A stretch of DNA of 64,000 nucleotides from Otis tarda (taxonomy: Eukaryota; Chordata; Aves; Otidiformes; Otididae): NCBI GenBank assembly GCA_026413225.1, contig CM048553.1:138516690-138580689 (forward strand). Direction: 5' to 3'. Made by a program: the position numbers and the translations under genes. Positions 1 to 13,659 of the stretch are shown piece by piece; position 1 is the first letter of the stretch, and each line of letters opens with the position of its first letter. The notes beneath the pieces were generated by a model. That model had not been told where the DNA came from. It did not search any database and saw only the letters and a program-made list of their open reading frames with translations.

Positions 1-3000
1 TAACTCATATCTGTGAGGAAACAGGTTCCCCATTTACAGAAAATGGAGCTGTTTTTCTTTAAGCAGTGAGCTGCCTATTGTGTAGGTAATTACAAGAAGG
101 CCTATGTTGACCTGGCAATGAGGTAGTGTATCTAAATACCTGAAGTGAAGAAGAGAAATAGAAATGAAAGCAGAGGCCCCATCTGTTAGACTGTAATGAT
201 TGTGCTATTTGAAGGCAGAAAGGTTTGTCTGAAGCAGCTGGTTTCTCTCCAAGTGACCTTTTAGCATTTCTGCTTTTGCCGTCTGACAGATGTGTCAACT
301 CAATAATTTCAAAAGCCCCTGAGTAAATAACCAATTGTGAGCAAGGATGACCCAAAGCGATGACAAAATGGGTGCACACACAGCACATTACAGAACATAA
401 TACCTACTGAAAGAACAGGGAACATTATCGAAGAGGAAAAACATTTTACTCTTTATGTTTGAGTAAATGGTTTTCCTGCCCACAGATCAGTTGTTTTCGA
501 GGGAAAAAGGAACCGCGAAGTGAATGGAAGGGTATTGTGGCGTGTTTGCCCTTGGAGCATGTCTGTAAGCTAGCTGCAGGACTCAGGTGGCGTCTCAGAG
601 CTCAAAATGGACTTCAGCTCCCTCCCTCGGCCCACAGCCTGGAAGAAGGACTGAAGGCCACAGCTAATTGACTTTGTGAATGATTGGGGAACTGCAGAGA
701 GGTGACTGCAATCAGACAGGAGTTGATCAAGTTTAAAGTCCACTGAAGAGTTTCCAAAAGTGATGCAGATGCTACTTTTAACTCAAACTTGAAGCCTGGC
801 TGAGGGAAATGCCGAAGCAATTGGAGATCCCTGAACGTGCTGCAGTTTGGTGATACGCCGGTTATTCTGCTGGGGGCCCACGCCATTAGAAATTGCTTCT
901 CCTGCACGGCTGTCACGGACTCTTCACAAAGAATCAAATCTGCCAAATTTAGTTATACTTAGTGTAGTTGCACTCCAAAGCCTGCAGAGCTTTAAAGGAG
1001 CTGACAGCACAGGCAGCACCATATCAGTCCAGGTTTCACCAATGGAGAGCAGCAGTACGGTAGATGTCAATAGCTTCATTCTGTAATGTGGCTGGGTTGC
1101 TTTGCTTCCTTATGATGTGGTGGAAAGTGCTAACCAAACAAACCTTCTTTCTATACTCCCCATAGTGGGTGAAAGTATCTAAAATTCCCTTTGAGACTGA
1201 AAGAAGGACAATGCTGAAAGTCAGGCGATCTAGACTAAACCATGGTTCTTCTGCAGATCTATCTCAAATTCTCTCCATATCTGTTTCCTCAGGTGTAAGA
1301 TATAATTAATAATAAATCTCATAACGGTGCTGTGTGCTATAATTCATTAACTTTAATAATGAACTCTGAGCTCTTCGAAAAAAAGGAAAGAAGTAGGAAG
1401 AATTATTGAGAGTGGGTGTTGTTTTTTAAAAAATATTACCATGGGCCTGTATAAATCAGATCTTAAACTAAAAGTTTGATAGTCAGGAAGTTTGACAGTG
1501 GTAACAATAATTGTGTCTCTCAAGTGTTCATCTGAGCAGGTCCAGTATACCAAGGCTGCAAACAACTTCCATGTAGAAAATTTACTGCAATGTCCATTAG
1601 AAATTATAAAAAAGAGAACTCTTAATTAAAACATGTTTCAATGTAAGACCAGATACCTTTATTTATATAAGAGAGATCTGAGGATATTTAAAGATTGATA
1701 ATTGATTTACTAGAGGAATAAATAAAAATGTAACTAGTAGTGGTGTCAATCATACATATACTTCGAGAATATCATAATGAATACCTGAAGAATATAAAAC
1801 CTTTTTTTTTAATTGTATTGACATATATTCTAATTTAATATAATTGCAAATCCATTCTGTACAATTTCAGACACAAGCTAGTGCAAGACTGGATTTACAG
1901 TTATACTAATGAAACTTTTTCAAATTTTTGTAATTTTTTGCAGTTATTTCCAATTTGGTCACTGGTTGGCCGTAGTTAGCGGAGTGCAGTAGATGACATG
2001 CATCCAGCAGGAGCTGGCAGAGTGTTATGGTTTTGGCAGTAGAGTTTACTTTTAGATTTTTTCCAGGTTTCAAGGTGTATAAAACCAACAAAAGTTGTTG
2101 AATTTAAATTCCTCTTCACCAAAGATCAAGGAACAGGCTAGATTTTACTCCTCAGTGACAAAGCAAATTTCCCTAGCCTTCCTACAGACATGTCAACTTC
2201 AATGATGGGAGGAAAATCCAGATTCCATGTCCAGGAACATGTCAAATTTTGGCCTGATTTAGTGATGTATATATCTACCTGTTAGTAGATAGGTTGAGAG
2301 ACAACAGGCCAAAAAGATAAGGAGAGACATTTAGAAATTATCATAATTAGAGAGGAATCATACAAAATTTAAAACTGCCAGGTCTGGGGTCAGGATTAAA
2401 ATTCTGCATTTCTGCCGTCTTACAACATGTTTCTTGAAGTCTCGTGTCTTTGTAAGAAATCTATTTCATTTTTGGCAGAAAGTCTTCATTGGATGACTGT
2501 TCTACAACATGCAATCCAAATATTTAATAATCCCTAAAAAGAAAGAAGACATATCTAGCTGCCTTGAGAAATAAGCTGACTGTATGTGTTTGAACCCAAG
2601 GAGCCTGCCACCACTCCACCTAACGCAGTTTGTCAAATTTAGATCTCGGATGTAACGGCTATTAAGCTCTTTGTAATTTATTGCCATCTCTTTCTGAAAT
2701 ATCTCACAGGTGATGGATTGTTTCTACTGGATTTACACAGGGGCTCACACCAGTCCTCACACCTTGCTATATTTTAGTCATATCACTGCTTTTCCCTTCT
2801 CCCTCCCTTGACCTCATCGATTCCTCTTTACTGCTCGCAGGGCTGGACCTGCAGATCCCCCAGCAAGTTGTCCTCGTGAGCGTGTCTAGCTTGCACTGTC
2901 TCCCTCCTCAACGGGGACAAGCCAGTTTCAGACCAGGGCCCAGATTTGTGATTCATGAAATCTGACTTTGTGGTCACTCAGTGCAGGATCTCCAGCTCTG

Positions 3001-4264
3001 GTTGCTGTCATGACTGTGGGAACACACAGCCAAGGCCACAGACGCTCACGCTTGTGGCTTAACTGCACATCTCCCCTTCCTCTTCCAGTGTTCATTAAAC
3101 TTTATACGCTGTCTCATGGGATGCACACACCAGCTTGTCTAGTTCCATAAAACTCCCCAGAAATAGATGGGATGCTTCACTGCAAGAGCAGCCAAGTTAT
3201 AGGAAGCCTCTACAGCATTACCTCAGACAATGTCCATATCAATGAACCAACAAACTGTAAATAGAATTTTCTCAAAACATACGAACCAAACAGCTGGCAA
3301 ACAAGTCATATGTGTACTACCAGCCTAAGTACCAGCTTATAAGCAAGAGGTCACAGCTTTATTAAACTATTTAATATGAGACACCATAAGTATAAGGTAG
3401 ACATTACATGTTTTGGACAATACTGTTATCCTAATTATTATCCGTGTCCCTTCACAGGCCAGTACTTTAAAATATTCCAGCATATTAAAACAATTGTCAA
3501 TAGTAGCAGCAGATGCCTATCAATCACAACTGCGCACCTTAGAGCTGATGAGGAACTGAGGAACTGTGCTGGATAACTTCCACACTTATCTTTTCTACCA
3601 CTCTCTAAGTTGCTGCTATATTTAGAAAAGCCCCATGTCTATCTCCATTAAGTTTTTATGCAGGTTTTTGTGAAATCACATTGTAAACTTGAGGTCAGTA
3701 ACCACTAAGTCAAGTAATTTATCAAGTCATTACCCAGATGCAGTGCCTAGCATTAGCCATCTTATGATGCAATTTGCAGTAGAAAAAAAAAAAGTGCAAC
3801 TCTCTCCATGAGGAACAAAGTGTGTTTAACACCACACAGTGTTAATTTATCCAAGAATTCCTTTTCAATCATGATCATGTTAGATTAGAAGAGAAGGAAG
3901 AGCAGCTACAATTTTTTTTAATATCCCTTTGTTTCAGAGGAGAAACAAATATTTTAACTGTGCTTTTCTGTTCTGCCTTAACTGCTTCGGGGGCTTTTTC
4001 CTATCCATTTTTTTTCAACACTCTGTTACAGTTGCTGGAAAACAGTATTTTTCTCCCTGTCCATTTTGTTCTTTTCTATTTGGCAACCATTGATTTTTTT
4101 TTCTTTCATGTTTTCTTCAAAGGTAAAATTAACATGGCTATTCCCATTTAACAACTTTAGTTTACACAGCACCTTGTCAGAGTGAAATTATTTTATTTGT
4201 TCAGTGGTGTGCAACCATAGAACTAAGGTAACTCCATAGGACCGGACCAATGCATGTACAGTAA
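1..4264. other. Single-copy non-coding DNA, no gene recognised
   Basis: No open frame here exceeds about 110 codons, none resembles a known protein, and I see no LINE or LTR signature. Composition is AT-rich, with a C/T-richer pocket around 2740-3160. Small exons or regulatory elements cannot be excluded by eye. Confidence 0.6.
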
Positions 4265-4278
4265 ATATATATATATAT
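4265..4278. repeat. Short (AT)n microsatellite
   Basis: Seven uninterrupted AT dinucleotides in an AT-rich stretch. Too short to be more than a minor simple repeat. Confidence 0.8.
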
Positions 4279-5935
4279 CCTTTTTATTATAGCTTATTAC
4301 AGGAGAATTTCTCAGCAGACACACAACTGATTGATTGGCAAAGCTGAGGATTAATCTGCAGTGTGAAACTCCCGTTGGTCTTAACAGGAAAGCAGTATTT
4401 CAAAGTCTCCTAGGCTTGATGTTAATGTTCAATAGTGTACCTTGCAAATCAAATCTCTAGTGCCATGAGGTTTCTTTTATAAGATATAGCATAATTCACT
4501 GTGGTCAGTGGTTGAAATTCCTCAGTAACTGGATTCAGCAAACCAGAGTCCACCTCATTTTTCAGGGGTGCTGCTCCGGAGAGATCACAATCAGTATACT
4601 TAGCTACATTCAGCGCTTACATGTGTCTCAAAGGCTTTTGGAGATCAGGCAATCCCATCAGCACAATCTCTATTCTGTTAAAAAATGTCAGTGCAAATGC
4701 GGTGTAAGGAAGGAAACAGCTCCCAAGCCTCATCCCAGAGACAGTGTGCTCCAAAAACAGGACACATGGATTTTCAAGACAGTATGTCAGCTGGAAGGCA
4801 TCTTCAGATCCTTCAGGGTAAAAATCTCTTTGGATACTATTACTGAACACCACATGAATAAGCCTTTTAGAAACTATTTTCCCTCACCCACTTTTACCTC
4901 ATCTGTCTAGCTTAGCTATTTCTAGATCACTTAATATAATACCCAGGTGTTTCCTTGTGTCAGTATGGTAGCTGGAATACGCTGAGATGTTTCTATTACT
5001 GACTCAAAGACATTAATTTATGGGATATGAAATCAGGGAGGTCATATATAGCAGCCTTATCTTTAGAACATGTTTCTGCTGAGATCTCACAAGGTTCATA
5101 TCTGCCCAGCTTTGGGCTGCAGAGTGAGATCTCTTAAATATGACTCTCCTAGTTGTACATTTCTTATTGCATGGATTCTGTGTTGACAGGTGAAGAAGAT
5201 AGGAACCAGACTGCCTGTTATGTTTTTGGCCTCATATTAAACTTCAGTATCTAAATAATACCCAGATACCGTGGTGGATAGCAAGACTCTGTAATAAACA
5301 GTCAGCATGGAAACTGGAAAAAGAAGCAATCTAGTAATCTAGAATGTTATCACATACTGGTATCTTTCTAAAATGGGAACGACACTAGTAAAAAAGCACC
5401 TAATATGTCCTCATTAGATATCTGGAGAAGAGCATAGTCTTTACTTCAGGTGGTGAACCATGGACTCTCTTAGACAAATACCAAACTTAAAAAGAAACAA
5501 GGTGCATATCCAAAATCTGCAGCCGGCAATAGATTACACAGGCGGAGAGGAACTAGTGGGCAGATCGTCTCTGACCCGCATGAGCTGATCTCCTGAGTAT
5601 GTGGTTAATCCTAAAAACTGTGCACCCAAAAAAGTATATACAAGCACAGATGGAGATGTTGAGTTTATGCCACTCAGATGTTTGGGACCCAGCACAAGCA
5701 CAAATTTCAGCATATTGAGTTATTTCACAACTTAGGTAAAAGTCTTGGCTGAGCGGAGATTCACAAGCTCAAACAAAGCCCAGTTTTATTTCCAGGCCCA
5801 GTGGAGCTCTGTAGTAATAAGCATTTGCTTACTAGTGTGATTGGTGTTACAGGAGCCAAAATCTGATAGATGATTCGATTGGATTGCAACAAAGACCCGT
5901 GCCATAATCTCCACATTGAGTGAGACGTAAGCTGT
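4279..5935. other. Single-copy non-coding DNA
   Basis: A 132-codon frame at 4512-4910 (+) has a 78-codon frame opposite it (4617-4853, -), and neither shows a domain, signal peptide or family resemblance. I treat both as chance. Nothing else is recognised. Confidence 0.55.
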
Positions 5936-6420
5936 AAAACTAATTAGCATTTTTTTCCCATCACTCTGCTATGAGTACCCAGGTATCTGTCTTCTCATAC
6001 ATAAGTTATTTCCAAAAGCACATTACCATTGTAATTTCAAACTTACAAAATAAATGTTTGTCTGAATAAAAATCTAAACACTAATATTTTAAGTAAAAAG
6101 CAAACATTCAAGCAGGTTGACTGCTTTGCATAATTTCATTAATTTAAAACTTCAGCCAAATTAAATAGACTTACATTTCACTATAACATATTAGAGATTT
6201 AAGACTAATTCAGTTTAAAATTTGCCTAATACTGATTTTAAAAGTGATTGCATTTGTAATCAAATAATTACACTGGAATGTTATTACAGTAATAATAATA
6301 TTTGTAACTTAGAAATTACACACAATATTGCAATTTATTTCATGCTCCCACATAATATTTGGATGCATTAAACAAAAATTTAAATCCTAGAAACGGTTTC
6401 CTGCAACTTCCTGTACTAAA
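5936..6420. other. AT-rich block with homeodomain/POU-like core motifs
   Basis: A roughly 480-bp strongly AT-rich block carries repeated TAATTA/ATTAAT-type cores and a TTTGCATAA motif near 6125. Such motif density is common in conserved non-coding enhancers but also arises by chance in AT-rich DNA. There is no open frame of note and no repeat family is recognised. Confidence 0.3.
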
Positions 6421-6855
6421 AGCTACTTAGATACAGACTTGCAGACTTACAATATTTTTAGTGCGGATAACTTTAAAGGATCTCACTGGTTTGGAGCCTA
6501 ATTTAAATATATAAAAAAAGACATCTGATTCTCGCATTGTGTAAACCTGTGGGGAATCTCTGGAGAATGGAGCTATGCATTGAGTAACACATGTGGACTT
6601 CCAGAGTTCATAAAGCAGCCATAATTTTTCTACCAAATCCTGCCCTAGTGGATTGCAGGATGCTATGGTCAAAATTACAGCATGAAACTTATACTTGAGT
6701 AATGTGTATCTGCATTTAATAAACATCTCCTTTGGACAAACGCAGTGGTGTAACACTAAAAGCAGCACTATCGACGGAGAGACAATGCGTGCAATTCTGT
6801 TACAGGTTTTCTGAAAGGAGAAAGCTTTCTAAAGAAAGACAGCTAACCTTATAAA
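6421..6855. other. Non-coding DNA; chance minus-strand frame
   Basis: A 113-codon minus-strand frame (6427-6768) covers most of this stretch. It has no recognisable domain and no repeat similarity, so I do not call it a gene. Confidence 0.4.
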
Positions 6856-6896
6856 AAATAGAAAAAAAAAAGAAAAAGAAGAAAAAGAAGCCCTTC
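6856..6896. repeat. A/G-only low-complexity tract
   Basis: Nearly uninterrupted adenine with interspersed guanines (AAAAAG/AAGAAG units). It reads as a polypurine simple repeat. The overlapping minus-strand frames here that encode runs of Phe and Leu are artefacts of this tract. Confidence 0.75.
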
Positions 6897-8268
6897 TACG
6901 AGTTGAAAAGGACAACTGACTATAAAAATGTAAGCAGTCAACCCCCAACTGAGAAATAAAAACAGAAGAAGGGCCATTAGGCCCAGAGATGTCATCTGTG
7001 TCCCTCCTCTGTACGTCTGCACAGGGGACGTGAGGCAAGGGAGAGATGCGTTGAACTGGCTCACCTCTCCGCACAAAAGTGTATTATGATATTATATAAT
7101 CTGTTTTTCAGCCAAGAGCAAGGCTTCCTACTTCTCAGTGCCCTCCAACGCTGGCTTGTAAAATGGACATTGAGTCAGTATTTCAGTTCAATTTTCATGA
7201 TTAAAAGAGCAGAAAATAAAAGAGTACTTAACTATTAAAGGAACAATAACAGCTGAGAGTAATTGATAAATTGGGTAGCTGAACTTCAGGTTTTATCACA
7301 ACACTCCTCTTGATGTTTCCAGACCTAGGTCCCGGTGCTGCAAACAGGAGCCCGTCGGGGCTCTGCTTGTTGGGGCAGAGGTAGCACACAATAGCCAGCT
7401 TGGGCTTCTTTTGTACTTTTGCCAACCAGGACAGCCATGCCACATAGGCTGTACTCAACCTGGTCAGAAAAAAAAAAGAGGAGGAGGGCATCAGGGAGAG
7501 AGAGAGGAGACCCCAGAGAGGCTGTCCCCCAGTCAGGTGGGGAGCCCCCCGCTCTCCAGCAGCAGCTTCACAGGGCGTTTCTCCACAAACACACGCTCAT
7601 TCATTCTGTCTGCTAAGCCTAAACCACATTCCCTTCACTGTTTGTAACAGTTTTGTTCCCCTTGTAAATCTTTTCAGCATGTGTAAATGTAATGTTTAAT
7701 ATCATGCCTTGTAAAAGCTACGCTCTGAAAATGGACAGATGTTTCCAAGTAGGTAATGAGTAACATCTTTCTCCAGCTTTCCTGGCAGACACAGCTGAAA
7801 ACAAATACATATGCACACATAGGTTACACTCCTCTCAGAGAAATATGTTACTGGCAGTTTCCTTTCAGTGGCCAAGCCGGTCAAAGAAAATTATTTTCTC
7901 ACAACATTTCATATCTAAGTTTCTCCTTTAATTGGCTGACACACCATGACAACCCCACAAAAAGCATCTCAAGCCACCGCCAGATTAATCCAATAGCCAT
8001 TTCAGTCTGAAAAACAGGGAAAAATAGATACTGCTTTCACAATGTATGTTCTGTGATACAAATTAAATTAGTCATAGGAAGGCATTCTGGTCATATGAAT
8101 GAACTAACAAGTATCCATAAAAAAGGGGAAAAGAAATCTGAAGGCTGTTTAACCACAGAACAAGAACATGAATATGCTTTGTAAAATAATACTCCTGTCT
8201 CACGCTAAAATCTAACAGAAAATAGGGAGTCATCAAGAAAGGTAGGACAGGAGATTCTTGTGTTAAAT
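6897..8268. other. Single-copy non-coding DNA
   Basis: Several 60-87-codon frames on both strands overlap one another and encode low-complexity or unrecognised sequence. A purine-rich patch lies at about 7465-7520. No gene or repeat family is identified up to the CR1 3' end at 8269. Confidence 0.5.
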
Positions 8269-9335
8269 ATCATAGAATCAAAGAATCTTAAGGTTGGAAG
8301 AGAACTCCAAGATCATCACGTCCAACCATCAGCCCCACAACACCATGCCTACTAAACCATGTCCTGGAGTGCCACATCTACACATTCTTTGAACACCTTC
8401 AGGGATGGTGACTCCACCACTTCCTTGGGCAGCCTGTTGCAGTGCCTGACCACTCTTTCAGTAAAGACGTGTTTCCTAATATCCAACCTATACCTCGCCT
8501 GCCACATCTTGAGGCCATTTCCTCTTGTCGTGTCCCAGGTTACTTGGGAGAAGAGACCAACACCTGCCTCCCTACAACCTCCTTTCAGGTAGTTGTAGAG
8601 AACAATGAGGTGTCCCCTCAGCCTTCTCCTCTCCATACTAAACAAACCCAGTTCCCTCAGTTGGTCCTCATAAGACTTGTTCTGCAGACCCCTCGCCAGT
8701 CTCGGTGCCCTTCTCTGGATGTGCTCCAGCAACTCAACATCCTTCTTTTACTGAGAGGCCCAAATCTGCACACAGTGTTCGAGGTGCGGCCCCACCAGTG
8801 CCAAGTACAGGGCCACAATCACTTCCCTACTCCAGCTGGCCACACTGTTCCTGACACAAGCCAGGATGCTGTTGGCTCTCTTGGCCACGTGGGCACACTG
8901 CTGGCTCATGTTCAGCTGACTGTCAACCAGCACCCCAGGTCCTTTTCTGCCAGACAGCTTTCCAGCCACTCTTCCCAAAGCCTGTAGCATTGCATGAGGT
9001 TGTTGTGACCAAAGTGCAGGACCCAGCACTTGGCCTTGTTGAACCTCATACAGTTCACATTGGCCCATTGATCAGCCTGTCCAAGTCCCTCTGCAGAGCC
9101 TCCCTACCCTCGAGCAGATTGACACTCCCGCCCAGTTTGGTGTCATCTGCAAACTTACTGAGGGTGCACTCAATCCCCTCATCCAGAGCGTTGATAAAAA
9201 TATTAAACAGAACTGGCCCCAGCAGTGAGCTCTGGGGAACACTGCTTGTGACCAGCCACCAACTGGATTTATCTCTGTTCACCACAACTCTCCAGGCTTG
9301 GCCACCGCAGGGTACACCTGTCCAACCATGAGCCG
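8269..9335 (-). mobile_element. 5'-truncated CR1 LINE with recognisable reverse transcriptase
   Basis: This is a non-LTR retrotransposon fragment of the chicken repeat 1 family. Its 3' terminus lies at the low-coordinate end, where the octamer-like tail (ATCATAGAATC on the plus strand) begins at 8269. Read on the minus strand, 9375-9055 carries the RT core with an [11 protein letters not shown] motif and the catalytic FADD box (9153-9142). 9068-8748 and 8732-8352 continue into the region after the catalytic core ([20 protein letters not shown], then [15 protein letters not shown] and the C-terminal [15 protein letters not shown] motif). The first part is in a different frame from the other two, and a stop separates the last two, so the copy has at least one frameshift near 9060 and one stop near 8740. 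The 5' half of ORF2 and all of ORF1 are missing, as is usual for CR1. The copy cannot be autonomous. Confidence 0.95.
8352..9330 (-). pseudogene. CR1 ORF2 reverse transcriptase pseudogene (C-terminal part)
   Basis: This is the coding remnant within the CR1 copy. The RT palm is partly preserved, with an FADD active-site box where most RTs have YADD. It is followed by the thumb-like and C-terminal segment ending at the stop near 8352. The N-terminal endonuclease domain and the first RT blocks are absent. A frameshift and an internal stop show it is inactive. The 181-codon plus-strand frame opposite (8442-8987) is the antisense shadow of this sequence. Confidence 0.9.
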
Positions 9336-12300
9336 CATGACAACAACACTTAGAAAAAGAAGTTACAAAACACACTTTCCTAGCTTCAGCTATTCACATA
9401 TTATCAAAGGGGCTACTTTAACTAATCAAAGGTAATTAAAGTCATGCATTTTTATATGATTTAATTTTAAAAAGCCACAATGAAATCAACTTTAAAGAGA
9501 GATTTAAGAGCTGTGGGTGATTTAGGAATCTTGTTTCCTTCTTTCTTTTAACTGATATGACACTAAGAATTAAGGAAATGAGGCAATGCTTTGGTATCTG
9601 AAACAGTGCTGTGAAAAATCCAAACGGGAGAAAGAAATTTTAAAAATCCCCCCCAAAAAAAACATTATGCAGAGTCACTGTAACCATCAGCCCAGCTCCA
9701 CACTAGTGCCGTTGGCAGAGACTTCAAGCTACAGCAGCTCTTCTGGTCTACCTGAAGGTCTAGCAAAGGGGACATTGCTCTGACTTTTGATTTTAGACTA
9801 TATTTCCTTGCAGCTTGTGTGTGGGTGCTCGCTCTCAAATGCTTGGATTGCAGAATGGGAGCAGCAATTTCATGGCATGGCCTTTGCCGGGGAAAGGCAG
9901 CAGTTGGTCAGCACGTGTTCTGTGCACTTTATAGAATAAGTGGCTTTTAAGGTGGACAAAAATATCAAATATCTCAAAGCTGGCTCTTTCAAAATCACCT
10001 TGAAAACCCTGATATACACAGATAGGGCTATCTAATGCCCCTAAATTCCAAATTGCTTCCCTGACCCTTGTGTGGAATTAAGAGTTACACATAGCAGTCA
10101 AGGGTGGTACATGATGCTCGCCAGCTCCAGCACCCAAGATTTCCTCAGCATACATTTTACTAAAAAGCAATTTTTCCTGTTTTCCCAACATATTGGACAT
10201 ATTCAGCTTGTCCAATTCCACTGTGACTTCTTTTGCATAAGAATTTAAAACTATGGACGTCAAATAATTTCTCCACCGTCTGTCTTCTGCTCAAGAAATT
10301 CCAGGACAGGTTTGAAACCTGCAGGATTATTATTCAAAATTGTCCAGCAAGCTAAGCACACTTTGTGCAAAGAGCTCAGCCCCTGAGCTATTCCCTTTGG
10401 CTATCTGGCCGCTAGTTGATAAGTGTGGCATATGATCGCTCATGTCAGATCATGGGCTATCATTTCCAGATGTCCGACAAGCCTTTACAAATTGAAACCT
10501 AAGTGATGCTGGGAGAGCCACAAAGGCATGTCCAGCACCAGCCTTCACACAAGCAAATATAAGGATCAGTGTATCTGGATCTGACACACTGAAAAATAAA
10601 AAGGAAAAAAAAAATCACCGCCATGAGCCTATGTAGAAAATCATCAGTAGAGGTTTCAATTGTTTCAGCAGAATAACTATTTATAAATACATCTTGAAGA
10701 ATTCACACAGGCCAAAAGACAGCATTCCTGTCTTTACGGAAGGCAAGCTAGCATTTAATAGGAATAAACTTACTTCTGCACATCTTTTGCCTCATCCGGT
10801 GGCATTTAGCAAAGAATTCTTTTTCTCTAATGGATGGCTTAAAAAGCTCCATTTAATTGATTCATTTCTTCTATTTTTCTATGGCATTTTGGAGTTATTT
10901 CTACAGACTATTCTTGGTTTCCCTCCTACCAGCTCCGCCTGACACTTGCCTAAGGGGCTTCTGCATTTGAAATCGACAATTACAGAAATCTCTTTAAACT
11001 TTAGTTCTCTGTCTTTATTTTTATTCTTCTTTTACATTGCCATAACAGCAGTCTGCATCTTGCTTTAAGAAACCCACTGGGCATGATTTACTTCATTTCC
11101 CAAAGTAAAAAAAAGTTTGAACTTTCAGGGAACTACACTGAATTTTTGAGCAGCACCCAAGTAACACATAACCTTACTCATCTGCCGCATCCCTTAAGAG
11201 CCCAGCAGAACCCACATTGCTCAGCAAGACCTGGGACAGATTTATTAAACGCACCAGAGACGCTCTGTGGCCACATGCTGGAGGAGACAGGGCTGAGCAT
11301 CCCCACTTGGCTGGGCAGGAGGCTCCGCTCCCATTCTTGCTGCACCAGAACACAAAAGGGTTTTGTGTGCATGTGTGTGTGTATCTGTGCATCTAAATTT
11401 TTTTGTGGACCTGAATAATACTACTGCTTGGGTATAAAAATCAAAGTTGCCTCTAGCTATGCACAGTTTTGTGCTTACACTGTACATATGAACATACAAA
11501 TACCATTATTTTACGTAGCACTATTCCATGCTTTGTGTGATTCCAGCCAGCAGAATATGTAAAACTAAAGATTTATCTCTTTTGATCAACTCTTTAGATT
11601 ACTATTTCAAGAATGTTTAAATATGAAGCAGGAAAGCTTGCCAATCCCTTAACAAACAAACTTTACAAATCAATAAAAAATACAAACACTACTCCAATAC
11701 ATATGTTGCTCTAGATCATGATTCATTTGATTTCATCTCATCATGGAAAGAGAAATAAGGGAAATAATTCTGTCTACGAATAGGCTTTTGAAGAGAAGAA
11801 TAATGAAGAACATATAAGGAATATAATCCACAGGAAGACACAACAGATGTGCAGATTTGACTCCTCAGAAGGGAGAGAAGATTTGCTTTTTAGCGAAGGT
11901 GTGGACCAAAACATCTGACTACATCCCCAACTACATCGCTAAGACTCTGTGTGACCTTGGGAAATTAAATGTCTCCGGTACAGCCTCGGCCCTGTTAAAA
12001 TCAACAGCAGAATTCCTATTAACTTCAGCATTACTGAGACCTTACCTTCTGTGCTTTAGCTGTCCTGTGGTTGTTCAGCATCAGTAACCAGGCACCACAG
12101 CCCCTCCCTAACACACAAAAACAACATACAGATAAATTTAGCAAGAGTGACATGATACCAAATACCAGAAAGCACATAGTTGACATGCTCACCTGAATGG
12201 CAATCACAGATGCTTGTGAAGCAACCTAGAGCATTAATTATTATTGTCCTGTTAAAGTGCCCAGTCTCTGTTTCTATGGACAAGGACAAAGACGATGTTG

Positions 12301-13620
12301 ACATGGTGCAGCTGGAGACCTCGCACTCCAAGTGTAAGGTAGGAGACGACCGTTGACTGTAGAGAGAAGCAATTACAAAGATATAAGCCTGGCCACTGTG
12401 TTAAGTAGTCTTTTAGGCCAACCGCTATGAACTTTTTTTAGGTATCATGGCACACACTAATTTTAAAGAAGACTATGGAATACCTTCACAAACAGTGATG
12501 GGGAGTGCTTTGTGAGCAGAGGAGCCAGGATGGGAAGGAAGCAAACACGCCACTTGTTTGTAAGGACATAGGTTGGAACTACTGACAATCTGCCACAGCA
12601 AACAGAACTCTCTGCAATGATTATTTAGCTCTGATGCAATGACAGCTATAGATACAAAATGGTAAATCAATCAAGGTGTTTGTGCACATCATGGGTTGTT
12701 AGTTTGTATTCTGTTTTTCTTAATCTCTAAAAGCTGCTCATGATCTTCCAGGAAAAGGTTGGGGGTGACTGTGGTTTAAAACTGACAGTAAAAGAAAAAA
12801 GAAGACAAGGAAGGTAGTGGTTAATTGACCTTTATTGTGCCTTCTGGTTCATTTGGAAATGGAAATTAAATTAACATGATAATTCAGTCCTACTGTGTTA
12901 AGACTGCTATAAACCCATTAAATTTTATGGACATTGATTTAACATTTTTTTCTATTAACTGGGTTTAATTTTCAATATTGTCATGCAGGTTCTGAAAAGC
13001 AGTAGCTTGGAAGAACCCGGGTGGATGAACCACTGTGTAGCTGCTTTAAGCCAGTAGCTCAGTTACTGGAAAGCGTGAGCCCAGACTCTCACAGACATAC
13101 GCTGATTCTGGCACCCACCCTACCCAAAGCACAGGGAAGTACCCACAAATACACGGGCTTCCATTGTCTCCAGAGTAAAACTGAATCAGGGGAAATACTC
13201 TCAATTTAGCATCAAGGAAATAAGTTAATTCTTTTAATTTGCTCTCTGTGCTGATTCAGTACAGTGCTTTAAAAATATTTTGAAACAGGGCTCATGTCTG
13301 GTGTGTCAGCTTGCTCATCCCTTCCATCTTCTGGAGAAGAAAATACAGCCCACTACTTCAGAAATAAAAAGTGATGTTTATTTCACAAGCCCTAATCTTG
13401 CAGCTAGCTCTATATGGAGGTATGCCAGTAGTTGCACAAAGCCTGAATTTTTTGTTATTCCTTTCTATTTGATTATTGTGTTTAAATCATCCTTAGATAT
13501 TTACAAAAATCAAGTAATCAAGTTTAAGGTAGAGCTGATTGGAAATCCTTTAGGAATTTCCATCATACAAACCTAGAAGTATAGATTAAAAAAAACACAT
13601 ACAACAAATTTAGGGAAAGG
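9336..13620. other. Single-copy non-coding DNA
   Basis: No gene, LINE or LTR is recognised. There is a short TG-rich simple stretch near 11364-11392. The frames at 11083-11418 (+) and 11174-11499 (-) overlap it on both strands and look incidental. The rest is ordinary AT-rich sequence. Confidence 0.55.
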
Positions 13621-13659
13621 TTTCCCAGGTTCACTGAATGTCAGTGACAAACCTGGAAA
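13621..13659. other. Imperfect inverted repeat (possible hairpin)
   Basis: Arms CCAGGTT/AACCTGG and CACTG/CAGTG enclose a 5-nt loop, with a 3-nt bulge (ACA) in the right arm and flanking TTT/AAA that also pair after a one-base bulge. That makes about 15 base pairs in 39 nt. It is too short for a canonical miRNA precursor. It could be chance or a small structured element. Confidence 0.4.

Noticed and set aside
4512-4910. 132-codon plus-strand open frame
   Set aside because: No domain, no signal sequence, opposed by another frame. Length compatible with chance.
8442-8987. 181-codon plus-strand open frame
   Set aside because: It is the antisense of the CR1 reverse transcriptase remnant, which explains its openness.
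13621-13659. miRNA precursor
   Set aside because: The stem is about 15 bp with a bulge and a 5-nt loop, far shorter than a miRNA hairpin.
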